Source of the DNA: Cannabis sativa
Lineage: Eukaryota; Streptophyta; Magnoliopsida; Rosales; Cannabaceae
Length of the DNA: 64,000 nt
Assembly: GCF_029168945.1 (NCBI RefSeq)
Contig: NC_083604.1
Coordinates: 41,411,686 to 41,475,685 of the forward strand
Direction of reading: 5' to 3'
The position numbers and the translations under genes were made by a program. Shown here one piece after another: positions 1 to 11,960 of this stretch. The first letter of the stretch is position 1; each line of letters opens with the position of its first letter. The notes under the pieces were generated by a model. That model saw nothing but the letters and a program-made list of their open reading frames with translations. It was not told the DNA's origin and ran no database searches.

Positions 1-1269
1 ATGTATACACAGTCATCAAAAACTTCTATCTCAAAACCAAATGAGAATACTTAATAAAAATTGTGTTATTATTGACGAGAAGCTTACTTGAGTCTATACA
101 TGAATTTTCCTAATTTGTAAACCATATTCTTTGAATCTTTGAATACAAAGTATCTGGTTGCACCATATAACTTTTGTCATCAATATTACCATTGATAAAT
201 GATACTTTAATAATCCATTTGATAAAACTCAAGACCATAAGGAGCAGTCAGTGTCATGCTTGTCCTGACAATTTTATTTAGCAATCTAGTCTATTTTAAT
301 TACAAAAATTAAATGGGCTCCCTATATGCATCTAAGCCCAAAGCAAACATATAGGCTCACACAGGCATACTGATTTGGATGGATCATATCATATTTCTAG
401 GTTCATACACAGATGAAAGAAGTTTGTAAAATTTACCTGTTACAAATTATTTATTTGACCTATTGACAATTGAACCATTTGTTAAAATCAGATCATTGGA
501 TCTGTTAACAAGTTAACCATGACAATTTAGATCAAACAATAATAGGTTTTATTAAAAAAAAAAAAAAACTTGTTTTAATAATAAATAATATAAAATACAC
601 ACATGGAACAAATTGGATAGTTGGATAAATAATTAATTAATTTTCAAAAATTCTAAATGATAAAATATTATTTTCGAAAATATTCAAATGAAATTAAATA
701 ATTAATTTCAAAATTATACCTATAAATTTGAAAAATTAGGTTTTTAACAAACCTAAATATCTATTCAAAAGATGTTGTCAAAACTTTTCAAATTTAATGT
801 TATTTTAAAATAAAATTAAATATCCAATAAAATAAAATGATAAATAAATATCATTTATCTAATTTTATAATTTAATTTAAATAAAATAAAATAAAATTTG
901 AAAGTTAGCAAAATATCTTGTTACAATTTGAAATTTCTTGATTAAAATAATTTTATTTTAAATTTCAAATAAGGTCATTTGATAAAATTAATTATATAAT
1001 TTAAAATATAAAATATCTGAACTTAAAATTAAAAATAAGATAAAATAATCAAATTTTAAAAATAAGATAACCAACTAAGCAAAAAGATAGATTTTTACCT
1101 ATTTTCAAGGTTCAAAAACTACTAATATCTTAAATTAATTAAAAAAATTAATTAATTTAAATCTGATAATTAGATTTGAAATATGAAAAATAAAAATATA
1201 AATACAAAACTACACAAAAAATTCAAAATTAATTCCATGAAAAAATGAAATTTTTTTGGATTTGGTACA

Positions 1270-1292
1270 GATGGTATGCATTGCATACCATC
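1270..1292 (-). other. Conserved leader hairpin, copy A1
   Basis: A perfect inverted repeat of 10 bp (arm ATGGTATGCA) surrounds a single T and is extended by one outer G-C pair. It lies in the leader between the primer-binding site and gag. The same position in E1 (47207-47230) and OE (57491-57515) carries a hairpin with a different stem sequence, so pairing is kept while sequence changes. This suggests an RNA structure such as a dimerisation or packaging element; the function is inference. Confidence 0.6.
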
Positions 1293-1490
1293 CTCGCGCG
1301 TCCTGGGGAAGGGCTGGCCGATAAACCTCGGCCAAGGAGGCTGCCAGAAGGGTGTCCCGAGCGCATATCCCCAAATTTAGACAGCTCTGCCCTTCTGACC
1401 GAGGAAACTCGGACATGAGTCTTGTCTGAAGCCGCACGCACCCGAGAAAAGAGGGATCCGCGCGCATGGGAGGTGTCACACCTCCTGATT
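1293..1490 (-). other. GC-rich hairpin island in the A1 leader
   Basis: About 200 bp of GC-rich sequence sits in an otherwise very AT-rich leader. CGCGCG runs lie at both ends (1295-1300 and 1459-1465), and an internal GGCCGA/TCGGCC pair lies near 1316-1335. E1 and OE have an island at the same place with the same CGCGCG borders but largely unrelated interior sequence. Open frames across it differ between copies, so coding is unlikely. Confidence 0.55.
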
Positions 1491-1756
1491 TTTTTCTAAT
1501 TTTCAAAAATTCATAATTAATTCAAATAAAATTGAAATTGAGTTTTGTAAAAAAGTGAATTGCTTAATTTTTTCCATACTATCCAATAAAATAATTCCAA
1601 AATGAAAATCCAATTATTTTACGTAAAAATTTTGCAAACATCAATCAATCACCAATAAACATATAGATCAACATGAATCACATCCAAATCACACATACAT
1701 CGTTCTAAATCCATATTACTTGAAAGTAAATCAATTACCATGGCTCTGAGGCCAGT

Positions 1757-4202
1757 TGTTGGAATATATTTTACCAGGATCTAGATTTACTAACAAGTAT
1801 GTTTTTAACATCCTAAATATGAATTTCTAAAACAATGAAAATAAACACATAAAAGGTATGAGAAACCTTACATTGGCTGCAGCGGAATTAAATGACTCCT
1901 TCCGCTCCGATCTCTAACCCTTGTATTCTTTCTATAGCAGAGTATCACCAAGATCTGAGCCCGATTCTCCTTCTTGTTGTTTGGATTCTTCACAGTCTTA
2001 CATACTATGATTGAGGACTCACTTGTTATGTGTGGGCATGTACTCAATCACTAATGGCTGAATATTGGTTTTGTGAAGAAAACTATAGAATTCGAAATAT
2101 AGAGAAGAAAAGAAGAAGAAAAAGTCTCAAAAACCTAGAGAGAAAGAAAGCTAGGTTTTCTTGCCTTAGAAGCATTAATTGGATAATGAGACTTTCTTTT
2201 CTTTTTATATTATTTCTCTTAGGGTTAGGGTTGAATTATTTGGAATAAAAAAATGATAAAAATGGACCAAAATAACCCTTAAGTGGCCAGCCATGATATG
2301 GGCCCAACACTAGTTAGATTTTTGCCATTTTCTCAACTATTTATCTATTTTTCACAAATACCACTTTTTGCAATTTTAACTAGATAAATGCCAAACCTAT
2401 TTATTTAATAATTAAAATAATTATCAAATAAAATTATCATTTATAATATTTATTAATTAGACTCCACAAAGTCTCTTAATTAATAAATTAATCCTAAAAT
2501 CCTATTTCTTCACAATCAAGTCATAAACATAGTGAAAATTCACAAACTAGACATAGTCTAATTTTAAAATTAAAATTGATTAACTAAAATCAATTAACTG
2601 AGTCTTACAAGCAGTTTGTCTCAGCTAGTATGGGGATCATGGGCCTATATAACCGAGCTCCCAATAAGCAGATCTAGAATTTACCAAGTAAATTCTCTAA
2701 CTTATTAATTCCTCGTTGAACCACTATAGAACTTCGAATTGCACTCTCAGTTACATAGAACGCTCTATATGTTCCACAATATAGATAGGCTATTGATTAT
2801 CCATTGTTATAATCCCAATAATCAATGATCCTCTATAGATAATTTACATTGCATAGGGACAAAATTACCGTTACACCCTTTCAATGTATTTTATCCTTAA
2901 ACACTTAGCCACCTATAAATGATATTTTAGTGAAGTAATATAATCACTAAAATGAGCGCTCTATCATTTATCTCTATTTAGCCAAGCTCAAACGAAATCA
3001 TCGTTTCACTTCTATGTCTAGATTAGGGGTGAGCATCGGTCGGTTTGGTCAGTTTTTTCTATATAAAATTCCAAAATTTGGTTTTCGGTTTGGATTGGTG
3101 CAATCCGAAAACCAACTGACCAATCCAGAACTTATCTTAAAACCGACCGTTTTGAACCTCGGTTTGGTCGGTTTAAACCGCCCAAACCGGGCTTTTTTTT
3201 TTAAGAAAAAAATAATCCAATTTATTCTATAAATATATTATTCTACATTTTACAACTACAAACATACAAATTAATTGTTCAAAAACTAATTATTTTATTC
3301 TTTTAACTTTAATATTAATAAAAAAATAATATAGTATTCTTTTATATTATTAGTAACTATAATACATGCAAAAAAAACTTAATAAATTAATATATATGTA
3401 TAACGGTCGGTTTCGGTTAATTAACAAAAAAAAAATCGACCGTTTGATGGCAGTTTTAACCGTTAGCAATTTTTTCGGTTTTTGATTTCGTCGGTTTCGG
3501 TTCTAACGGTGTTCGGTAGGTCGGTTTAAACGGTTTTTTCTATTTTCTGGATTTTATGCTCACTCCTAGTCCAGATAGAAGCTATAGATTCCATATCTAT
3601 GATTAGCGCTCCCACTCAATTGTACTATCATGTTCCCAAAATGTACGTATCACCTGGACCAAAAGGTAGGATTAACTAAAAAATCAAAGAACACAAATAA
3701 CACTCTTGAGATCGAACCTAACCATGTGAGGATTAAGATTATTTGATCTAAGATCAACTAGGTGATATTGAATTGAATAGATATTATGGTAAGATTATCA
3801 TACCTAGTTCAAGTTCAATATCGGTCCCTTCCGATGCATACTCCATACATCCAATCAAGCTTACTTTGACCAATGCCCTGGAAAGGACATAGCACTTATC
3901 CAAGGTACAAGTAAACTACGTTGTAAATTATCATATCAGTTAAACCATGTGTACTGATAAATTTAGGAATACATTTAATCACACAATCTTGATTACTTTT
4001 CACTGTGTTGACAACACAATAAACAAGAATATCAATGTGATAAGGATTTGGATGAATTTATTAATCAAATAAGTAAATAAATGATCACATGAACCAAATA
4101 ACACATTAAACAAGTAATGAAATTAAATCTATTTCTTTATTGATAATTGAATAGAAAAGATTACATTGAAATAGAGTTTTATTTAGGGCACAAAGCCCAA
4201 CA
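1757..4202 (-). repeat. 5' LTR of copia element A1, Angela/BARE-like family, with hAT MITE inside
   Basis: The LTR has TGTTGG/CCAACA ends. On the element strand it starts at 4202 (TGTTGGGCTTTGTGCCC) and ends at 1757. Without the 545-bp MITE and its 8-bp duplication it is about 1.89 kb, equal to the other LTRs of this family in the window (16554-18434, 39115-41003, 57880-59778). It is followed by a primer-binding site, so it is a 5' LTR. A TATA-like stretch lies at 2202-2209 on the minus strand. The 5-bp target duplication cannot be checked because the other end is outside the window; the right flank reads AATAC. Confidence 0.85.
3024..3568. mobile_element. hAT-type non-autonomous element (MITE) inside the A1 LTR
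   Basis: The 545-bp insert has 13-bp terminal inverted repeats, TAGGGGTGAGCAT at the left and ATGCTCACTCCTA at the right (one mismatch). It is bordered by an 8-bp target duplication GTCTAGAT / GTCCAGAT (3016-3023 and 3569-3576, one mismatch). An 8-bp duplication with TAGGGGTG ends is the hAT pattern. Other LTRs of the same copia family lack the insert at this place. The interior is rich in repeated CGGTCGGTTT motifs and has no transposase. Confidence 0.85.
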
Positions 4203-4206
4203 AATA

Positions 4207-4510
4207 CTGCCATTGCTTATGGCACAGGTCTCCAAAGCTGGAGAGCACTGCCATTTCCTATGGCACAGTTCTCCAAAGCTGGAGAGCACTTCCATTTCCT
4301 ATGGCACAGGTCTCCAAAGCTGGAGAGCACTGCCAATTCCTATGGCACAGGTCTCCAAAGCTGGAGAGCACTCCCATTTCCTTGACACATGTCTCCAAGA
4401 CCGGAGAGCACCGCCATTGCCTATGGCACAGGTCTCCAAGACCGGAGAGCACTGCCATTGCCTATGGCACAGGTCTCCAAGGCTGGAGAGCACTGCCATT
4501 TCATATGGCA
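4207..4510. repeat. 41-bp minisatellite, seven units
   Basis: Seven consecutive units of 41 bp (the fifth is 40 bp) begin at 4207, 4248, 4289, 4330, 4371, 4411 and 4452, followed by a partial unit. The unit core is GGCACAGGTCTCCAAAGCTG. Units differ by a few bases; units 5 and 6 share AAGACCGG and unit 7 carries a variant. The unit has no stop in most frames, so long open frames appear on both strands without being genes. Confidence 0.9.
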
Positions 4511-4972
4511 GTGGTCACTTGTTGCTCTTCTCTTGTGGTTTTAGTGCTATTTTGACTTTATACATAAACCCAAGTCATTTTTATGCCTAAACAAGTCAAG
4601 TCCTTATTGGTTTCCTTGGCGGATTGATGTCTCTAGGGTGAAAATGCTCGCCCGGGCCCATAAACCCTCGTTTGGGCACACTTCGGTGTGTGAGTCCTGA
4701 CACCAAATGGTTGGTTGATATTTTTGAGCTCTTTAGAAGTGCCATGGGGTCATAAAAAAGGATGTCTTAATTTATTTGACATTTATGAGTCTTGGTCAAA
4801 GTTGCAAGGTTGAATTTTTTTAATTTTTCAAAAATCGGGTGTAACAAAAATAAAATTCAAACAATTAATTATGCATAGGATCCGTTATAAACTTTAATTT
4901 CAATAACATAAATTATTTAAAATATTATAAAAATATAAATATAAAATAACATCTATTATACCTATAATACAT
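4511..4972. other. Unassigned DNA between A1 and G1
   Basis: No gene, tRNA or recognisable element is visible. A GC-richer patch near 4645-4700 contains a short hairpin (ACACTTCGGTGTGTG). The last five bases before G1, ACAGT at 4973-4977, are the left target duplication of that element. The stretch may continue the LINE-derived DNA found after 16328, but no match could be shown by eye. Confidence 0.5.
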
Positions 4973-4977
4973 ACAGT

Positions 4978-5663
4978 TATTGACTTCGCTTTTAGCCAAC
5001 GACAATGAGTCTTTTTGATAAGCGATAAACGATATGTCGTAATGAGAATATATATCAGAAAGTAATAATAAGACACAGGAATTTTATAGAGGTTCAGCCC
5101 CAAGCAGTTCGGTAATAGCCTAATCCTCGTTATTTATATTGACTTAAGAACAAGGAAGAAGTTTCATTTTCTTATAGCTCTTACAACAGTATCTCTGAAT
5201 ATATAATTCTTAGATAATAATATGGCCTTAGCTTAACTGCGTATCGACTTATAATTTTTTGGTCCTTTGCCCAGTGAACATTCCTCACTATTTACAGGGC
5301 TGGGAAACTTGAGGAGGAAGAGTTTCCTCTCTCGTTACAATGCGCATAAATAGAAAGATCGTGCAATCAATGCTGAATGCAAGGATCGTGGGATTGGGGC
5401 TGAATACACTGATAGTGGGATCGTGTGTATGCCACATCCACGTAAGTTGATCCCTGAGTTATAGCGATTGAGCTGATGACTCATGATGCGTCAAGCTGAA
5501 TTCGCTAAGTGTTGATCACTTTGCACGGCTCGTTGAATATTTCATTCCAGATGTACCAGCGAGGCATCCTGCTTGGCCTATCGTTCCGAGCAGATGCTCC
5601 AAGCGGAGCCCACGTGTCACCATTCTCGTGATGCCACGTCAAAGTGCCAAATTTGGGATAACA
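4978..5663 (-). repeat. 3' LTR of G1
   Basis: It matches 14441-15039 plus 16236-16322 and the G2 LTR at 35662-36330. The ends are TGTTGACTTC (here TATTGACTTC, one change) and GGGATAACA. The polypurine tract next to 5663 shows that it is the 3' LTR on the minus strand. Confidence 0.85.
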
Positions 5664-5676
5664 TTTTCCCCCCAAG
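5664..5676 (-). other. Polypurine tract of G1
   Basis: On the minus strand the sequence immediately upstream of the 3' LTR reads CTTGGGGGGAAAA, a typical plus-strand primer. G2 has the matching tract with a longer G run at about 36331-36344. Confidence 0.8.
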
Positions 5677-5788
5677 TCTGTACGGGACCTCCGAGGTTGC
5701 GTGTAGACTTATTCCGAGCTGGCTCTGCCTTTGGATGGGGACACGTGTCGAGCATGACCGTTCGAGACTCGATGTGAAGCTGACTGGG

Positions 5789-8700
5789 TGTAATACCCGG
5801 AATTAAGAAATGGATTAGCAAAACCTTAACTAGATAATTATGTATAATGGAGGAATTATATTATTATATAGTTCAATATATGTGATTTTATATGAATTTT
5901 AATATATTAAAGACCCCGTTGGTGAGCCAGGGGCATTTTGGTAATTATGATCCGAGAAGGGTAAAATGATGAAATTAATTTAATTACGTGCTTAATAGAA
6001 CTATATTATTATATAGTATGCCTGTGTTGTCTTTTCAAGTGTGTTCTGACAGGTTAGCGCGGTATAGTCACAATCGGGAATTTCGGGCCGAACTGGGTTC
6101 GGGCCCGAAATGTAAATTGGATTGATTATTTGGCATTTTATTTGATGAATGATAATCTGAAATTTATTTGAAATTAATTGAGTATGAAATGACTTATTTA
6201 CCCTTGTGAGGGTGTAGGTGTGAATATTAAGCCATGGGGGCATTTCGGTCATTTGACCCCTAATTACTATGTTTGATTAAAATTGATTTTCGATGAGATG
6301 AAATGCAATTTTCTGGTTTTGCATTCCTCTTGGCCGACCCTTCCCCTCTCTCAAACCCTCTCTTAATTTTCAATCTAAGTTGTGAGAAATAGCTTGATTT
6401 TGTGGTGGATTGTGAGGAAAATTTGTTGGAAGCTTGGAGCTTGTTTGAGCAAGAGATTAAGGTAGCTTTCCATGATCTTATTTTTGCTTGCTGAATTTTA
6501 GTGTTGAAAATGCATGACTATGATGGTAATGAAGATGATAATTACATGTTGCATGAGATGATGTTCTTTTGTTAATTTAAGTGAGTTTTGCTTGAATTCT
6601 TTGTGTGTTGGTTGTTTGAGCTCTAGATGGAGTTCTAGGGTTTCTTCTTTATTTTGAATTCAAAGTATTTGATGATGATTGTTACTGGAAAAATAGTTGG
6701 GATGCATGGTTTTAAAGCTTTAGTTCAAGAGCTTGGATTTTATGAGTTAAAGTCATGATTTGTGTTTAATTGTGGGATTTTGGATGCATGAGATATATGT
6801 TTTTAATCCTATAATATTTGCTAGCTGCTGTAAGTGGATTAATTGTGAATTTGGTTGTGAAAAGCAAGCTTGAGTTCATGGAACTCAAGCTTGGTGCTTT
6901 AATGACACTTTTTGATTTTTAGTGCAATTGTTGTGTTTAAGTTGTGGAATATGTTTATTAAGACATATATTGATGCTCTGGAAAGTTTGGGAATGTTTGG
7001 GGATGATTTGAGTGAGTTTTGGGGGTTTAAAGATTGAGAAATTTCGTGTTCTCTGCCCAGACAACCGGAATTCCGGTTGGTTCAAGGCTGCTCCATCCGG
7101 AATTCCAGTTGGAGTTCATTGGGAAATGCTGAATTTTGTTTTGGCCATAACTTTTGACTCGGGACTTCGTTTGGGACGTTCTTTATACCGTTGGAAAGCT
7201 CTTCTCGAGCTCTATGTGATTATCTGTATTTGAAATGCCATGAATTTATTTTATGAATGTGAAATCAGGGGTTAACCCTATTTGTGAAAATCCCGGATTG
7301 TGTGACTAGGATTACCGGGACCTGGTCAGGAGCACCCGGGGATTCGAAATCTCTGCCTTTGCGGGACAACAGGTAAGATAGTAGTTGCACGTAGAGATAT
7401 GCATGGTGGTGCTTATATTGAATATTATATTGGTGATAATTAGAAATCGATATTAGAGTTATTACCCTAAAGTGAGCGGTTTAATGCGGTCTAGGGTTAT
7501 TACCCTAGTAATTATTAATGTGTAAATGCTATGCCATGCTAAATATATTGTAATAAAGAATTATGCGCACAAGGCATAATTAAGTTAGACTCGGTAAATT
7601 AGTACCTTGAGTTTGATAGTAATGCGGTCTAGGGTTATTACCCTAGAAGTTATGTGAAGGTAAGAAAGTCATGATGTACAATAATATTGCTAATCAAGTG
7701 AAAGCATGAATTAGAGTTATTAATCTCTATAAGTGTTATTTTGAGCATGCAATGATATGTTATATGAGAGACTATTTGGTATGTAATTTAGGGTTATTAC
7801 CCTAAGATTCTATATGTTTTGTTATCTATTGAATACATACATATATTTCAAGAGTTATGTGCATAAGACATAACTTGGTTAGACCTAGTATATTACTAGG
7901 ATAAACCACTGAAAGAACGTAATGTATGGATTACGTAAATATATATGAATAGGGTTATGCGAGCAAGGCATAACCAGGTTAAACTCGGTAATTATAATCG
8001 AGATAAACCTTACTAAGGCCTTATTGTAAATAGACGTGTGAGCGTAACACGTAGGTCTATGCTACATAGACATATATAGACGTGTGGGAGCAATACGTAG
8101 GTCTATGCTACATAGACATATATAGGCGTGTGAGCGTAACACGCAGGTCTATAGCAAATAGACAAATAGTGCAGTGGCACCAATAATTATGTGATAAATA
8201 TATATGTTGAGACTAAGGGTTATGCGCTCAAGGCATAACCAGGTTTGACTCGATAACAAGAACCGAGATGAACTGATCTAAGGCCTTATTGTAAATAGAC
8301 GTGTGAGAGCAACACGTGGGTCTACGCCACGTAGACATAAATAGACGTGTGAGCGCAACACGTAGGTCTATGCCACGTAGACATAAATAGGCATGTGAGT
8401 GTAACATGGAGGTCTGTGTCATACAGACAAATTTGAATAGCATTGTTGTTTATATTGTATGATGAGCATATTGTGCAGGAAAGGGTATGTCAGTGGCTGA
8501 TCAACCATGAGTTTGAGGAGCAAGATGAAGAATGTACATGTTCTAGTCATATCAGACCAAGCGGGTTAAGGGTCTATCAGTGATGAACTTTTGAATTCTA
8601 TTTTGCCGTTTAGGTCGGCTAGAAAGAAATGACTTGTAATAGCGTTTGTAAATATTTTTGGGATCCCAACTATTTTAAAAGTTTTAAATATATTACAAGT

Positions 8701-8824
8701 TTATTTTCATTCTGTTTAATATAAGAGTTTAAATTCAGCGCTATTTTGATTAGTAATCTCGTTTAAGGGATTAGGGTTTCATAAGTATTTTTGGGTAGCG
8801 TGCCTAATTATTTAGGGCGTTACA
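5789..8824. mobile_element. Solo LTR, 3.0 kb, gypsy-type termini
   Basis: The ends TGTAATACCC and GGGCGTTACA form a short inverted pair and are flanked by a 5-bp duplication CTGGG (5784-5788 and 8825-8829). The same site in G2 (around 36450) is uninterrupted, which proves an insertion. No gag-pol lies inside, so it is a solo LTR. The termini match those of the solo LTR at 51975-54405, and assignment to Ty3/gypsy (Tekay/Del-like) is inference from the termini and length. The right half is full of hairpin-forming repeats (7455-8430). Open frames at 6001-6252, 7012-7233 and 8228-8443 look non-coding. Confidence 0.85.
7455..8430. repeat. Hairpin-rich repeat field in the 3.0-kb solo LTR
   Basis: Three repeat types occur. 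The palindrome CTAGGGTTATTACCCTAG is at 7491-7508 and 7629-7646, with a TTAGGG...CCCTAA form at 7788-7805. A second motif, GTTATG near-paired with CATAAC around about 12 bases, recurs near 7560, 7853, 7953 and 8218. A third, a unit of about 46 bp with AGACGTGTGAGCG, occurs three times in each of two blocks (about 8030-8165 and 8295-8425) and has its own small stems (ACGTGT/ACACGT; GTCTATG/CATAGAC). Confidence 0.8.
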
Positions 8825-8976
8825 CTGGGCATCCCTTCGGTTTTCGGCTAATTAATGCTCTGACAATTAATATTTTAAAAATATGAATTTCTCTTTCCAC
8901 GGCTGACGATTGCACTTGATTACTTTTGATTTCCCATATTCGCTTTTGAGGCGGGAAGTCGAGGCATCTAAGGTTC

Positions 8977-11240
8977 CTCATAGGAGGCAGGGTGCCTTGG
9001 GCGCCAGGTGGGTAAGTCCTCCGTCCAAGATTTCGGAGGCACGCCTCCAAATTCTCGACCAGGACGGGTACCTGGGCGAGCTGGACTGCTACATTCTCGC
9101 CCACGACAATGGCGCCACAAATCTTGATAAGGGAATGTGCGCGTGGTCGGGGGCTCACGGCTAGCAAGGGGCGCTGATGCCCTTGCACAAGTACTTCTGG
9201 GATGTGGCAGACTTCTTTGGCCTCTGCCCAGCCCAAATTACTCCAAAGGGCATTAAGTATTTGTCCACTCTCTTCATCCTCTACGCTTCCCAAGGGTGGG
9301 ATGCTCCTTCCCCCCATGAGGTCGCCTGGTTCTTCGACCTGAAGTCTACCCCAAGGCAGGTCGGGGTACTTCTACTTCTCTCAGCTAGGCTTCAAGTGGT
9401 TGAGCGGCACGGATGACAAGGCCATCAGTAAAATAGGGCGTTTTGTTGATGAGTACTTCATGGTGAAGGATCTGAGTATCACTCGAACTTGGTTTCTACA
9501 GATTTCGACATATCACCGTCCTCCCCTCACCCTTGCTCTTAGGGATAGAGCTCAAAAACTTGCCCGGTTGCCGGAGGAAGACAGGAATATCATCCAGTTC
9601 ACCTCCGATGATAATCTGGTGAGGTATGGGCTTTACCCTGAGGAATTTTTTCCTAAGTCTGTGGTGGGGAAGAAGAGGAAGTCTGATGCTGGCCGGCCTG
9701 AACGAGCTCATAAGGAGAATGAGCTGATTCAACTGAAGCGAGAGGCTAAGTTGAAAGGAGATGCCAGGGCCAAGCACTATGCTCAGGAGCCTTTGAATCC
9801 TGAAGATGATGCCGAGGACGAGTAGGTGACCCCATTGAAGAGGAAAAAGAAACTCCAGGCCACGCCCAGGCCTGTTGAACATGCAATTCGCATAAGGGAG
9901 CCCACTTCACCTGTTCGGCCATCTCACCCCTTTGCCGGAAAAGGGAAGGCTGTCATGTCTGAGCTAAAATCGATGTCAGGTGATGATGGACTTCTGAATC
10001 TCTGTGCGGGTGGCCACCTTGCATTTTTCTTTACTTTTGAGCTTCTTGACTTTCATGCCTTGTGTTTTCTTATGGCTTTTTTCTAACCACATTGTTTTTG
10101 TTTTGTGCAGACATGTCTCGGCAGATGCTTGACACTCTGAGGAAGAGAATGGGCGGAAGCTCTAGCGCCTCTCCTCCGGCCAAGAAGTCTAAGGGCGGTG
10201 AGGGGTCCTTGGAGAAGAGACCTTCTGGAGAGGTCATTGACCTTTTCAAGGAGCTGACTGTTGTAAACCCTTCTACTCCCAAATCTGCCAAGTCCAAGGA
10301 GTCTAGACCACCAACGACAGGGTCTAAACTGGTCAGGAGTGTTCCTGAGCGGGTGCAGGCACCAACTCCACCTTTGCCCGTGCTGCCAGAGGCCAAAAAG
10401 GGCAAGGAGATGCTAGCCCACTATATGAACTGGCTGGTTCCTGAGGTCAGTGAGCAACTGGCTGGTACTGATAGTGACTCATCTCTGGATGTGTTGGTGG
10501 GCGGAGTCCTGAAGGAGTTCACCAGGGTAAGTCTTTTTTGATACTCCCTTTTAACTTTCCACACTTAGCTCCATATGCTGACTTTTTCCTTTGTGCAGGC
10601 CGGTTTGAAGTTGGCTCACACTTACTCCCGGGCTAAATCTATTACTTCCAAGAGTGTGGCTCTGTCCGACACCTTGAGGGCGGAGGCGGACTTGGCCAAA
10701 AAGGAAGCTGAGGAGGCCAGGGCAGAAACTGGAGCTGTTCGGCTGGAGCTGGGCGAAGCCAATAAGAAGTTGTTTGCTGCTGAGAAGAAGATCTCCGTGC
10801 TGACAAAGGATCTCGAAGCTACTGATCGCTTTAAGGAGACCATCGAGATCTTATCTGCTGAAGTTAACAGTCTTCAGGATGAGAGGGCTTCTTTGCGGCA
10901 AGTTCTTCTTCGGATGAAGGAGGAGAAGGACGCCAAGGTGGCCGAGGCAAACAAGTTGAAGGAGAAGGTCAATGCCTTGGAGACAGCCGACCTCGAGCTC
11001 TTCTTCGATTTCTGGAAAGCTAATCCCCAGGCCAATTTTGACTACTTGGGCGAGGCTAAGGACATGTACCTTGAGTACTGCGCGGCCCAAGTTTCTTATG
11101 GTGGGAACGAGGCGGCTGCTTCAACCTCCGGCCAAGCCTCTGGCCAGGCTGCTGATGCTTCTCCTGTTCGAACAACAGATCCTCCTGCTCCAGTTGGCTC
11201 AAAAGAACCGAACCAAGAGCCTGGGACTCCAACTGTTTAA
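8977..11240 (+). pseudogene. Antisense gene of the gypsy family (PF04195-like N-part, coiled-coil C-part), broken
   Basis: This is a gene-like structure opposite to the gag-integrase direction of G1. Exon pieces lie at about 8977-9979, 10111-10526 and 10599-11240. The introns 9980-10110 and 10527-10598 have GT-AG ends (both acceptors TTGTGCAG) and keep phase. The part translated from 9177 (PLHKYFWDVADFFG, then QITPKGIKYLS) resembles the plant 'putative gypsy type transposon' domain PF04195. The last exon encodes a long Ala/Glu/Lys/Leu-rich coiled coil and a Pro/Thr/Ser-rich tail ending at 11240. Breaks are TAG at 9162-9164, a frame change near 9355-9366, and TAG at 9823-9825. Compared with G2, the promoter, 5'UTR and first exons are deleted after about 8978. 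Its role is unknown; antisense genes of this kind are known from Tat-lineage elements. Confidence 0.7.
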
Positions 11241-11955
11241 ACACTTCTCTTTTTATATCCTTTATATAGATATATTATATGCGGCCTCAAGGGCTTTAAG
11301 ACATCATGACTGACAAAGCGGTCTTTAAACTTGGAATTATTTTTCATTTTTTGGACAACGGGCTGACCGGGCAGCTTTTAATCCCGGTACTACGTGCTTT
11401 TGTCATCCTTAATGAATTTCATTCTCTGTTTATAATTGTTGCGCAATTGTGATTGTTTTATTTTTACCAAATGCTTTATACAGGTATAGGTGCCCCCCAA
11501 GTGACCGAGCAGACGTATGACTCTTGGTCACTTGTCTTTCGCAAATATATTGCTTATCTGTTCGGTGTTTTGGGTTCGACTAAACCTTTTGTACGCACTT
11601 TAGGTAAATTATAATCATGCTGATTTTTTCGACTCAATAGAATTGGAAATACTATCTTTATTCATTTATTGATCGAAAATGTATTTGTTACCGTAGTAAC
11701 TTACATCAGAGCTAGTGATCTAATCTGATCTTTTAGCTTAACATGACATAAAACAAATAAGAAACTGCACTTTAAAGTTGTCTTGCCAACTTGAGTACTT
11801 TGTTTCTGAAACCTTTGCGCGTAGTCCGCCCACAAGGCCATTCACTTAGAAGCGAATGTTCATTTAGTACTTTAAACTGGTTTAGCCAACCTGAGTACTT
11901 TGAAGTGGTCTAGCTGACCTGAGTACTTTGAAGTGTTCTAGCCGACCTGAGTACT
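11241..11955. other. Spacer between the convergent G1 genes
   Basis: This is the region between the 3' ends of the plus-strand antisense gene and the minus-strand gag-integrase frame. No coding frame is seen. It probably holds both 3' untranslated ends. The right end contains the 28-bp repeat at 11862-11960. Confidence 0.6.
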
Positions 11956-11960
11956 TTATT
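11862..11960. repeat. 28-bp tandem repeat, 3.5 units
   Basis: Units start at 11862, 11890 and 11918, with a partial unit at 11946. The shared core is GAGTACTTTGAAGTGGTCTA (first unit more diverged). An isolated related motif, CTTGAGTACTTTG, lies near 11789. The array lies next to the stop of the integrase-tail frame on the minus strand. Confidence 0.8.

Larger units (their letters stand above)
1..1756 (-). other. Untranslated leader of copia element A1 (5' part, cut by window edge)
   Basis: This AT-rich stretch lies directly after the 3' end of the LTR at 1757-4202 on the minus strand. It matches the leaders of elements E1 (44729-47596) and OE (54411-57879) in order and content, for example around 400-540 (the segment containing CAGATCCAATGATCTG in reverse). 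A primer-binding site follows the LTR at about 1742-1755; its minus-strand sequence TGGCCTCAGAGCC resembles the initiator tRNA-Met site TGGTATCAGAGC of plant copia elements. No long open frame is present. A GC-rich island at 1293-1490 stands out. The gag-pol part would lie left of the window. Confidence 0.8.

Noticed and set aside
1210..1506. Minus-strand frames in the GC-rich leader island (also 47098-47356 and 57451-57639)
   Set aside because: The frames fall on different strands or differ completely between the three copies, so they reflect GC content, not coding.
4147..4590. Open frame of 147 codons across the minisatellite
   Set aside because: Repeat unit of 41 bp keeps several frames open on both strands; the peptide changes frame with each unit and matches nothing known.
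7012..7233. Plus-strand frame in the 3.0-kb solo LTR
   Set aside because: No homology recognised and no matching frame in the related LTR 51975-54405.
7455..8430. CRISPR-like array
   Set aside because: Repeats are contiguous or irregular, palindromic and lie in a plant LTR; no unique spacers of constant length.
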